Source of the DNA: Hydractinia symbiolongicarpus
Taxonomy: Eukaryota; Cnidaria; Hydrozoa; Anthoathecata; Hydractiniidae
DNA: 64,000 nt
Assembly (NCBI RefSeq): GCF_029227915.1
Contig: NC_079882.1
Coordinates: 8,122,001 to 8,186,000 of the forward strand
Direction: 5' to 3'
In this document: piece by piece, positions 13,301 to 25,600 of the stretch
Numbering within the stretch: position 1 is the stretch's first letter
Layout: every line of letters starts with the position of its first letter
Program-made: the position numbers and the translations under genes
Notes under the pieces: model-generated
The model's input: the letters and a program-made list of their open reading frames with translations, nothing else
Told to the model about the DNA's origin: nothing
Database searches by the model: none

Positions 13301-16300
13301 TGAAAATCGGTTCTTTAATGATATTGAACAATGTTGAAGCTAACTTGAAACGTGATGAGCTCTCTAAATGGACGTTTGTTGCCTCCGGGGATTATAAACT
13401 TGGGGCAACTTCTGTTTCTGTGTCACTCACAGGTCAAAATACTGGATTTTTAATTACAAGCAATCCTAGTTCTATAAGGTCAGGGTTGTTAGTAGATCTG
13501 TTGGACCAAAAAAGAGCTGTTATTAAACCTGAGATGACTAAATACCATATGGATGATTTTGTTATTGAAAATTTTAAAGTTGCTGGATCATTGACGAATA
13601 AAAATATTATTAGGTAGGTTTTGGTTGAAAGTTATATGTTTCTAAGTTTGAGTATTTCATCTCGTATTTGTTGGCTGATAAGATATTTTGTCTTGAATGT
13701 AATTTACTACTTCCTTGTTTTTGTTATTTAAACATGAAACTAATATATTAAACTATTTCGAGTGCAGTATAAACAAAACAATGACGCAAATTAGAGTTAC
13801 CGAAATAAAATGTCGACCGCTCAATCAGTCTGTGAGGTTTTACCCTGAACATATATGCATTATTATACCTTATGACTATATTTTAGATTCTCAGGAAAAC
13901 CAACAGTGTTTGGTGTTGAGGATGCAAAAATAGAATTCATTGCGACAGAAGAAGCCAACAAAGAAGACGCTTTAGCAATGGGTACCTTGTTTAGAAACGT
14001 CGATCTAGATTCTGTGTTCGGCAGAATGCTTGATCGAAAGATGCAAAGGTCCAGTTGGGCAACCGGCGTCAATATAGGTTTGTAATACCCTTTAAAACAA
14101 TAATTGACGAGCTAAAGGCTTGGTTAAGTATTCATTTTAAAATTGTGTTATTTGTTTTAGGTCTTATTCTTAGCAACTCGAAGACACCAGGCGAACTTCA
14201 ATTTGAGACTGAAGGTCTAATTAGAACAAAAATCATGCCAGGTTAGGAGACACATATTTAATTCAAAAATTGTTTTTTTTGAAACCTTATTTTTCCCCTA
14301 TAGATAAAATGTCATTAGCAAATTTCATATTTTTAGTGTGCACATAGTGTGCTAGCAATGTTTTATACGTCTTCATCTGAATGTGTGAGTATTACGTTTA
14401 GGTGCTCACCTTCGTGTTTTACTGATGCGTCCTGAAGCCACTCTATGTAAGGGAGATTCACTGTGTCGGGTTTTATCATCAGAAATGCCACATGGCAGCG
14501 CGTTCCATTTAGCGGGAGCAATGTCGAATGGTGTCCTAAGATTAAGTGCACCAATTAACGATGCAATTACATTGTCAAAGTCGCTCCAACTGCATGGGTC
14601 GTCATTACAAGTTCATGTGGTGGATAGTGTAAATATTTATGTTTTGGCTTCTCTTAATTTACGAGGAGTGGCTATTCCATTTACAGGTAAACATGGCGTC
14701 CATCTTTTGTTAAGTTTTGTTATTTATTCAGTTACGCGCAACCAACAGAACTTGTTGTTGCAAAAAAAAAATTTTTTCTCATAAGTATTTTCTTCCTTGT
14801 AAAACATTACCAAAATACAAATATAAATGACGACACAAGAAACAACCACTGAGGAAGTTTTTATATATTAACTCTATACCAGATGCAATATGAAATATGC
14901 ATTGGATTAATTTTATTCTGTTTTTTTTTCAGGTGATATGCGTGTTGACAATACTGGTCAGTTACAACTTAACATGGCCTCTAAAGACAACTGGGAGCAA
15001 CCTTTTGGACTAAAAAATATCCAATTTAGTAATAGCAATCTATCGGCTACGTTTGAACCAGGTTTACCCGTTCCAACATTTGGTACGAGAAGTATTTAAT
15101 GCTTTGAAAATTTAATTGTTTAAATTGAATTGATTGCTTAAAACATGGATCATCTCTAAAAGCAGTTTTTAACAATCTTAATAATTAATTGTGAGAACGG
15201 TTTCTATTTTTCAAACTTTATTTTAATGTTAACATTGTATTACTCGTTATAGATTTGAAATCAAAAATAATTTTTGGAAAGGATCCTTCCGACGCAGTTA
15301 AAAGTGTCGAGGCTATTGCAAATGTAAAGCTGAATAGTCAAGATCCTTCCAAAAACTCATTTACAGCAAACCTCAGAGATGTCTCATTTGAAAAACTTGC
15401 CTCAGCATGTGGAACGAAAAAGCCTCTTCTGCGTTTTCAACAAGAAGCAGCGTTTACAGAAGATGCTCTTTTAACTTATGACCAGAACAACAAAGAAGGT
15501 AATTGCATTTAGTTTCCATGTTGAACACATATCACATTTTATTTATCACTTATTTTAAAATTGACACAGAAAATACCACATTCAATAATTGAGGAACGCT
15601 GTATAGGACAAACACTCTTCAAAGGTAAATTCTTATTTTACCTAGAAGAGTGAAATTTTAAATTTTAAAGATATTGCACTATTAATGCACAAGTTATGAT
15701 GAGCATAAACTTTTTTCGGCTTAAATTTTTGGCCACTTTCAGAGAATTTTATCATTGAAGGGCGTATTTGTTGGTATAAAATGAAAGGCATAAAATGAAA
15801 TTCCACAAAACGATCATTAGATCATGTGATTTTATTTACAGAACACGTGGAAGGAGGCGAAAACAACATGACTGATTATGATTACAAAGGAGAGCTCAAA
15901 GTAACAGGACGTATGCACATTCTTGGTCAAAATGCAGAATACACCATCAAGTTCTTACATCAGGAAAGTCAACTTTTGACCGAAGTTTGGTTACCAGATA
16001 TAGGTGTTAACCAGGGCATGCTGACTATACGTGCGGGTTTGAAGCAACAAAAACCAGACAGTGAAATACAAACTATTAATGGACCCACATTGCTTATTCG
16101 TATGGATCCTTTTACTAATTCTGCTGTTATTGTTGGAAAAGTATCCACCCTTGGGTTTTCACGTATCAGTGCAATTAAGGTTGAAGATAATGGTTTTTCA
16201 GCTAAGATATTTGGTAGTTTACCAGGAAATGTCAATTCTGATATTTCATTACGATCGGATTATACAGAAAACATACAAAACGCTAATTTTCAGGTAAAGT

Positions 16301-19300
16301 CTCTTTTCAAATCTTGACCAGAATTAACAACAAAAAGTTCGTTTAAAAAGGAAAAAAATCAGGGTTCTATTTTGAGCATTTTTATTGTTTTCTTTGAAAC
16401 AAAGCATCAGGCAGAGAATAGCAGCATAAACTATGTGTATTTATCCTATGTGTGATTCACATCAGCAGTATAAGGAGTTTCTCAGGGGTTGATTAAATAG
16501 AAAGTTTCAGCCCAGGTTGAAAGTCACAGCCCAGTTAACCGGAGTTGAAATTTTGATCAGACTAATTTTTGTATGTGTTTCTTTTGTCCAATTGGTGCAA
16601 AGTAATGTAATTTTACTCTTTGGGTTAAAAACAACTAAACTGTGATAAATCCTATGCTAAAGTAATGTGCTTATGTTAATGATGCAACATCCCAGTGCTT
16701 TCTAAACTCCTTTTTTTTCCACGTTTGAGTGTACATCTACAAGAAACAAGAGGAATTCCTTAATTTTTCTGATAACAAAGTCAATGGCTAGATAGCATTT
16801 AACATTTGTTTCCTGTATTCTTCAGGCTTCATCATGTCTACCAATTCAGCAACCTATTAAGAGCGAACTATACAAGCTCTTGCAAGATACAGCAACAAAA
16901 ACAAAAAAGACATTGATTTCAGCTGAAGAACGTGTGACCACAACTGAAAAAATTTACGAAACCACAAAAGCTATGATAGATAAAAACAAAAAGAGATCAG
17001 CAGACTACACCACAGATATTCGACAGAGAGCTGAGACAATGACAAAATTGAGAAAAGGAATCAAGAAGCATTGTGTAAAGGACTGTGGAAGTTGTACGTT
17101 ACATTCTTCTTGTCTCATTACTTTGCATGCGTATAGCTCTTTGCCCAAAATGGAAATATTCCAACATTGTAATTTTTAACCGTTTAACATACTTAAATGG
17201 CCAAAAGATAACAGTCTTTGTTTCTTTATCATAGCTTGCATGGGAGTTCCAAGCTGGAAACGAAGTGGCATCTCTTTAAATGGTAGAAACGTTATTGGCG
17301 CGCCATCTTGGGATTCATGTAAACAAAAGATTCCAGATTTAAATTGCATTACAAGATGTCTAGGTCGTAAGGTTATTGAAAATGTCAAAGCAAATAACAA
17401 ACAAATTGAACTTCAGGTAATACTTATATTTTCATTTTTGTTTGTGTCACGACTCCTGTTTATCACATTCCCATATTTGTCTTAAGGGACATTTCCATTT
17501 GATTGTATTTTTGTATAGCGCAATAAAGTCAAGAGTTTTTTTGCTAGCGCATGTGCACTTGGGTTAAATCTCTAATGTTCCCAAAGTACGCATGCGCTAA
17601 CCAAAAAAAATAGTGAGCTTCTGACGTTATGGCGGGAAATAAGGTTAAATGGACACGAGCCTTATCTTCATCTTAAATTCTCATAAAACTTATATTTTAC
17701 TTACTTTTGTTTAAGTCATTAAATTTGTATTTTGGTGTTCAGTAGAGTCAGCTTCAGTATTGTTTTAAAATTTTACCATGTGTAAAAAGCGCATGTGTGA
17801 TTTATTTCAAATGCTTTATTAACTTTCTCTTACCGTCCTTGTCGATTTCGCTTTTTTTTATTATGTAAAGAAACGGAATTTTTAGCTTAGCTCCTTTAAT
17901 TGAAATTATTTTTTAAGATAAAAAAATAAAAGTTACTTCGTTATGTGTTATAAACTTACCAAGTATTTCCAAAATTTTGCAGTTAAAAAGTGACAATATT
18001 GCGCAGGTGACAAATGCCAACTACTTTTTACCGATAAAGCCTTATGCATTCCTAAGTAAGACAATACCTACTCAAATTAAATCACCTTCTTCCGTAGGGT
18101 CTTATGAGTTCATTAGCTGATACAAAAAGATCTTTACAAGATGCACGTGCCCTGGTTGAGCGAGCAAGAAAACTCGTTGATTCAACTCTAGACGGGCTTG
18201 AAAGAGTAAACAAGGAAATCAAAGTTGGTGTTGACATATCAAAGTTTCTTAATGAGGGAAAACCTGACGAAGCCATCGTTATTCGCCAGGCTTGTTTTAA
18301 GGATAGTTTAAACAATGCGGAAAGATCTCTCGTCAAATTCGATGTCGATCTTAACTTAACAAATGAAACGAAGAAATTCACAGTCGCAGCAGCTTTGGAT
18401 GGCAATTTAGAAAAGAGTATTGCAGAAGGAATTGCTAACCAATTATATCCGGGTTATTTTGAATTCAGTAAGAAGCTGGAACAAGTCAAGGTATTGTTAA
18501 GCAGCTTGGATGGAGAGAAAGCAGAAATTGAAAAGGAGATCGACAAAACATCAGATGGTTCATTAACAACTAACCAAAAAAGGTACGAAAAGAGTTAAAA
18601 CCAAGAATTTTTTAAAAAATAATATTTTTTTAAAAAAAATATAAAATTATTTACTTCTCTCCTGTATCCGTTGCACCAAATTCGCTGCTTTTTGCAACAT
18701 AACAACGATAAGGCGTCTGAAACGACAATTGTGCTTAACCATCAAAGACAACAGACTAAATCACCAGATGGTTTTACAAACTTAGAACGAATTATTTGCA
18801 TATAATTACCAATTGCAACATTTTTGTAGGAATTGGTAATAAAAGGAAATTTGGAATGTTTAGAACAACTGACATGCTTAAAAACAGTAACTTTTGAAAT
18901 GTGACTACCCAAAAAAAATTTCTAGCTGCCATTTTGCTTTACTTACTGTAATAATTTTGACACAAGATGTTGAAAAGATAATTTGAAACAATTTTTTTGG
19001 ATCTCAATGCGCTTTCAGGTAATCTAGAGATGCGAATTTTTAAAATTTGCCACTGAATTTAGCATCCCCCCTTCCTTAAACAAAATTGCTTCCTATAGCA
19101 CTGGTTTTATTTTCCCCAAAAGCATGATGATACAACCTTAGCAAGTTTTTATACCATTAATTCATTCTTTAATGTTACAGTAATGATTTAGCATCTAATA
19201 ACATTACTTTCTCTTTTAGTCAAATTGTTTGGAACAGCGAGGAAGATGATTTCAGAAAGTTAGCATACGGAGAACTACCTCGATTTACTCTGAGTGATGA

Positions 19301-21013
19301 CGAAACCATACATGCATTCGAGGAGAAATCAATATGGCAGATTGCACCACAAAATAATCCATTATTTGATCAAGCACCTGGTGACAACCAAATAGTTGCA
19401 AATAAAAACGCAAGACCAAAATCACTTGCTGAAGGTTTGTTGTAGTTTAGGAATTGTGTTTAGATTCAATAATTTGTTTGAATTAAGAACAGAAAATAAA
19501 GCAAATTTTCAGTAGACTAAGAACTTTTGTTTGAAATAACGATTGCTCGATGTATCAGCATTCGAATTAAGGTATATGTATCCAATCGTTCGTTTTTTAT
19601 AAGAAACGTTGTTTTAAATTTCAGCTTCAGTTACTAAGGTCAAAAATGATTTATACCTCAAGGTTGTTGAAAAGTTGCTTTGTTCCTCGACTTTCTAAAT
19701 TTCAAGCAGACCATTTGCTTAAAAGTTGTTTAAGAATTGAGCCAATCTTAAGAACGTGTACTTTTGGAAAATATTATATATTACTGATACAATAAATAAT
19801 AATTAAAAGTATTAAAATAATTTTAACCAATAAATCAACAATTCTGATATAAACATTACTAAACACAACAGATTTTAATATCATAGAGTTTGACAAAGAA
19901 ACAGATTGTGGCAAAATCCGCAGCAGTGTCAACAGATACAGTGACATCATTAATCCATTGTCGGAATTCACGGAAAACTTCTTGCAAGAAAAAATCATGT
20001 TTTATCGCCAAAAAAATCGACGATTAGCAGACTTGCGAATGATTGATGATCAAATCAAGTCAGACTGTAAGTTTATTTTTTTATCAAGAACCTTCGCTTT
20101 CTTTTTTTACCAAATCAGATTTACTCAAATATACACAAATCGCAAAACAATTTTGGCACATTTGTTTTCACATTATATTTTATTTCACTTGTTTTCACTT
20201 AACTTTTCAATGTATATTTTCCAGGTTTCCTTGAGAATTGTACCATGGAAGATATGGGAAATGCATTATCATATCTTGCAAGAGCACGAGAGGGTAACTA
20301 TAATTTTTTTTTAAATAAAATCGTGTTGTAACCAATTACTGATATACAACGATCGCTTTATTAAGTTGTGATTGTAGCTTTTTTGAACGTTAATGCTCAA
20401 TGCAAGTACCCTTCTAATTGTTTTAGGTACCTTAAAATGGTCGAGTGTTATTGAGAATCAAATTGAAGAACAGAACAAAGTGGCGCTGAACTACTTCTCG
20501 AAGCGAACAGCTGACATTATCGAAGCCGATAAAGGAGTTTCTTTACGTCAGTACATTGCAAAAGTTAAAGAATTTGCTCAGAGAGCTATCAAGAAATCTG
20601 ATGTTGCTGAAAAATCCGAAACAGATGAGAAAATCCAGAAATTAGCCAGGGTATATCTAATATCTTTATGATTTTCCTCGTCCTCGTCCTCCTGCTCCTG
20701 TTCCTTTTCCTCTCCTCTTTTATCCTTTCCTTCTTCATTCTCTCCTCCTTATTTTTCCCCTTTTCCTCCTTCTTCTTCCTTTATTTTATATTTTTTATGT
20801 TTGTAGGAGCTCCACAGCTTATTACTTGGCGTAAAAAATAGCGAAGAGTTATCAAAAGCTGCACCAAAAATATTCAGCATGAAGCGACAAATTCAAAGTT
20901 TAAAGCGAAACAAAATTCCTTGTTCTGAAAAGCAAAGAGTTCCTCAAAAGAAAAGCCCCACAGCGAAGTTAGACAAAAAGCTTCGCGCAGTAAAACTCGG
21001 GGAGATTACAAAT

Positions 21014-21044
<31 letters not shown>

Positions 21045-21379
21045 GTAAACCAACAAACAAAGAAATAACAACAACGACAACAAAAAAATCCACTCGAAGT
21101 AGAACAACAAAAGTTCAACCAACCGAACAAGAAAACCCAGTTTTAAAAGACACAGTAATGAAATACGACAATGAATTAATAAACACGCACCTGAACAGGG
21201 ATGGTAGCGAAGAACAAGAAGAAGCAAGCAACAATAGATTTACTGAGAATGAACTTTTGGATCCACAACAAAATGTTGCAAACCAGTACTTTATAAACAA
21301 TAACGAAGAGCAACAAAATGTGCAGAATAACAACATGTATAACCCTTATAACACATATTGGGATAGGTATGTTAAATAG
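10325..21379 (+). CDS. Large secreted multi-exon protein of unknown family (about 2131 aa)
   Basis: Seventeen exons stay in frame over 6396 nt: 10325-10463, 10800-11870, 12044-13613, 13887-14077, 14161-14241, 14402-14686, 14933-15082, 15253-15498, 15842-16293, 16826-17093, 17235-17416, 18098-18582, 19220-19434, 19872-20066, 20225-20293, 20427-20650, 20807-21379. Every junction is GT-AG. The protein starts with a signal peptide (MKILLLPIVLLFITNTACW), then a low-complexity Lys/Thr/Glu/Pro-rich region of about 350 residues. About 1000 residues of alternating hydrophobic, probably beta-strand-rich sequence follow, with paired Cys and phrases such as IGISPDGLFVV. Next come predicted helical coiled-coil stretches (exons 10 and 12) around a Cys-rich segment (DCGSSCMGVPSW... 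NCITRC), then a Thr-rich run and an Asn/Gln-rich tail. I do not recognise the family. It could be a structural or lipid-binding extracellular protein, but that is speculation. Most introns are phase 1, as is common for shuffled extracellular modules. Confidence 0.85.
20672..20806 (+). other. Long pyrimidine tract before the last exon of the large secreted protein gene
   Basis: The final intron is an almost unbroken C/T run (CCTCGTCCTCGTCCTCC and onwards) of more than 100 bases, ending in TTTGTAG at 20806. It is far longer than the polypyrimidine tracts of the other introns and probably arose as a CCT-type microsatellite. It may strengthen or disturb use of the last acceptor. Confidence 0.6.
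21013..21042 (+). repeat. (ACA)n coding microsatellite, poly-Thr
   Basis: A run of ACA triplets inside the last exon of the large secreted protein encodes ten consecutive Thr, with a second shorter Thr run just after. Length differences between individuals would be expected. The leucine-rich open frames on the other strand here are shadows of this repeat. Confidence 0.85.
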
Positions 21380-21660
21380 ATATAATTTTGCATGACTTTA
21401 GTCTGAAGTGAGGACGGAATTGTGTTAACCATTGGTGTTTCAAAGAAACGAATTGCTCAACAACTGCAAAAAGATGTATGACTAGTTCGAAGAATATATA
21501 AAAAATTATATTAAGCGATTTAACATCATGAAATCGTTATAAGCTTTATAAAGAGCACTTATGTACCTGGAATGCAACGTTTTAGCTGCAGAGATATACT
21601 GTAAGGAGACAGGATCCAATATCCGAATGAATTCAATTCGTATGCAACATGTTAAAGGAC

Positions 21661-21666
21661 AATAAA
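21661..21666 (+). terminator. Candidate polyadenylation signal AATAAA of the large secreted protein gene
   Basis: AATAAA lies 282 bp after the stop codon at 21379 and is the first clear hexamer in the presumed 3' UTR. Base composition makes chance matches likely. Confidence 0.35.
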
Positions 21667-22685
21667 AATCTAACTTTTTTATACCATTTTTTTTGATTAT
21701 GCAAACATTTTATTTTCAATATGTTTTTGTTAGTGGTAAAAAAATAAAACATATATTGTAAGTAAGTCATATATTTCTTTATCAGTGTAGTATTTACATA
21801 ACATATTTTTCATAAATATACATCCTTTAAAAACTCCACTTATAAATGTAGTCTTGGGACTTTAACATGTTATGCTCATACATATAATAAAATTTCTCAA
21901 TTTCCGTATACTTTTTCTCGATTTCTATACCTACTTAAAAGCAAGATATTTTTTGTTACGTTCGCATTTAGCAAGCTTCAAACAGTCTATGCGCGAGCCT
22001 TAGTTGAATTCCACCATAAAAAGGATTTTTTATTTTATTATTGGTGAATTGAAAAATCTTTCTACCATGCTCCAATTAGACCGGCGAAATCTTGGGGACA
22101 GAGAGACGGTTGAAGGCATTTCACCAATTTTTTGCTAAAACGACTTTTTGAATGACAACAGAAACGACGATCGACGATCTGGTCTTTTAGACTGAATGTT
22201 GAGCCTTAACTCCCTTCCCTAACACACACAATTCAACAACGAATTCGTTTGCCAGCTTCTCCTCTTTCCCGACAAAACTCACGTTGGATATTAATATTAG
22301 AGAAGAGCTTTCTGAGAATGCTTCACTGAGAATTGCAAAAGATTGCAAATACGTTTCTGAAATATGACAAAGTGTGTAACTATCAAGAAGAATGCTGAAT
22401 GAAGAAAAGTGAGTTTAAATTAAATCTTTCTCTTAATGTTGTTCACTTTTTTGCCTTTCTTAACTATTTTCACAAAAAATTAAGAATTTCATTATTTCCA
22501 AATTAATTAATTTTAATTTTTATTCTTTTTCTTTACACATATTTGCCATATTTTCATAGGAAAAGTAGATGTGTTAATTTTTTGAATAAATTATCCAGAA
22601 AAAAATAAAGCCATCTATTTATTCATATTTGGGATTTCATTACTGATCTGATATCATCATAACAATCAGATCAAAAATCGTAGAA
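21667..22685. other. Intergenic, no gene seen
   Basis: AT-rich spacer between the large secreted protein gene and copy B of the PAN-EGF-pentraxin family. No exon, RNA gene or clear repeat boundary was recognised. Confidence 0.5.
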
Positions 22686-25600
22686 ATGTGTTATTTCTTG
22701 TGTCTGCTTTCTATCCTAACATCACTTTTATATCCTGTGAGTTTATCTCAAGGACATCTCGTGCATCAAAGAAATGCTAAGTTGATATATAAAAACAGAA
22801 AAGTCAAAGCAATAATAGAGTCGAAATCAGCATCAAGTTTGCTGCATTGCACGCATTTTTGTGCAAGAAATGAAAATTGCATGGGAATAAACTTTAATCA
22901 GGATTCAAATGAATGTCAATTGATTTCAAAAGGAACAGATGTTGAGAACAATCTTCTAGCAGGAAACCTATGGTCCGTATATTTGTTAAAACAGGTAACG
23001 ATAACACTTTGTGATTATTTTTTTGTCCATAATGTTTACCTCCTGGTGACATTATCATAGAAAACCGAAAACTGGATTTCTTAGGTATATTTTGGAATTT
23101 TTCAATTGATTTTGCCATTGAAGTTATATAAAACCAGAAGGTTATGCCAAATAACTTATTTTAATAACAAAATACATGAATATAAGATATAAAACTCGTT
23201 TGAGAACTAAATAAAATTTAAGTAGACATAAACTTTTAAGCTTTTGACAACATCACACAACAAGTATTGGCGTAAGAAAATTTTTTTTGCCAACAATAAT
23301 ATCTTTTAACCCATGCTACAACTGTACCAACTTTAATTTGATTTGGCAAACCTATGAAGAATTTTTAGTGTTTATAACATATTTTGAGTTTCAGTGGGGG
23401 CGTTTATTTAAGGGGCGTTTAAAGGAAAAGGGCGTTTAATAGAAGCATTGCGATATTCTACTTACGTCTGTGGAAATTGGAAATTTTAGTTTTTATATGT
23501 TGTATATATTTCCCTGGGTCGCTAGGGGTCCCATAGTGCATTTTTGTATTAATCGAAGAGCCATTCGACTCTTCTCGGTCTCTGTTAATATAATTTTCAC
23601 AGAAACAGGACGTGTGTCAGTCTTGCGTAGAAGTTTTTTTACCCTGTTTCTACAACGTTATTCACTGGCAAGTTCAGCAAAAAACTCTGCATCACCCCCC
23701 ATATTTCAACAAATATTAAGAACATTTATTTCATATTGATTCTTCACATATTGTAGGTGACCTGCAAATCAAGGAAATGTTTAAACAGTGGAACTTGTAC
23801 GGTAGTAAATGGAGACGATTTCAAATGTGACTGTAGACACTCAACCTTCGGCAAAACGTGTGAAAGAAGTAAGTCTTTTTTTACCTCAGTTAAATTATAT
23901 ATTTTTCTTCTGAGATATAAGAAACATTTCAATAATCTTTTTCATCTTTTTCCAAGGCTTTAATAAAAAAGGGAAAGCTTAAACTATTTGTCTAAAAATA
24001 TTGATATCATCGCTATCAACAAAAAATTAACGAAAACAGAAGAAAAAAAGCTAATAAATATTTGTTATTATTAAAATAATAAAGTAAAAAAGATAAGAAC
24101 AATGCAAAAGTAAACAAAATAGTTCTGCATGACCAGCTGTCACTTTAACCCTATTTGGTTTGGGGGAGAGGGGCATAAGTTGCCCGCGACAAATTTAAAA
24201 TGTATTATCTCTTAAATTTTTGGTCAATTGGTTTGAAACGTTATGACTATTAATATTTTTATGACTGGCATCTGCTCCAAGGATTTTTACTCCACCTCGC
24301 TCACGTTCACAGGAATTTTTGCTTTTTAAATATTAAAGAAGGCGGTGAAAAATGTTCTGGTAGATATGATTGGATTTAACGTTTTCGCATTATGTATTAG
24401 GGCATTTTTTGTACTTTTATTTCACACTTCTACTTTTATGTGCAAAAACCAGAATATACATTGTCAACCAACAGAAGTATCAGAAACAGAAGTTTTATTA
24501 CCAACAGAAAATCAGAATAGAATAGCAAAATATTTTCCAGAACGTTCTCAATCGCGATTTTTTTAGGTAATGAAATTTTTCTCGATGTTATAATTGCTAA
24601 TGACGTCACGCAAAAAATGTGACGTCAGAAAGAAAAAATATTCTAATTCACTCCTTTTGACTCATAATACAATTATGCTAATTGTGGGTCGTAAAGATAA
24701 TTACGTAAGGATTTAAGGACAGCGGGAACTTTATGTCCCCTTATAATTCCAAGTCCCAAGAACCTATACCAAATGTGGTTAAAATAACAATTCAGGGAAA
24801 TATGTTTTTGTCTGTGCAGTACTTTCTCATTCTTTGAAAATATTTCTAACGTTTTATCAAAATTAACTAAATAAGATGGTGAAGAAGGAGTGTGCCATTG
24901 GGTATAAGAATGGTCTACCTGACAAAAAGAAGAAGAAAAAAATGTCGAGAGGAAGATAAATTTATTTTTTCACTTTTCATCTAGCTCAACAACTTCTACA
25001 AGTCCTCAAAATCTTGCTCAGCTATGTTAGTTTCCAATTTAGCATTATGACAGCTAAGGTTGACTACACACCAATGCATTTCATCTTTTTCCCTTTTTAA
25101 GGCCGCGAGTTGTTGAAGCATGCTTTTCGAGGAATCTTCTTATTCCTTTAGTTTTCGTTCTTCTTTCTTGAATGTTTACAAAACTTTTCAGCAATTCGTA
25201 TGGCAGGTTGCAATTCTGTCTCCAGTTTTTCCTGGATAGTATTAGCTTGATCAAAGAGTTTGTCAAAGTAAAATCACATGCTCTGCTCAGTCGAGAAGAA
25301 TCCCTTCTAAACGTTTTTCTTTTTTTCCGAATATATTTTGTGCTGTATTTCAGCTTCATGCCGCAATCTTCTCTCATTCTCAATAGCTTTGGTTATACTT
25401 GTAAGCTTTTATTTATAGTCCTCGAATTCATTTGAATTCATATCTAAAGTAAAATAAAAATACAATGTTGATCAAAATCATGGCTGTTTTTTGGCAATTT
25501 CCCAAAAGCATTAAATACTCTGCAGCTACCATATCGCTACTTTTTTAAAGTCAAGTGAATTTAATTAAAATCTGTTAATCGTGCTATCTAACAAGCGCCG

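Noticed and set aside
21006-21336. Leucine- and serine-rich open frames on the minus strand
   Set aside because: They are the antisense of the ACA repeat and Asn/Gln-rich end of the large secreted protein.
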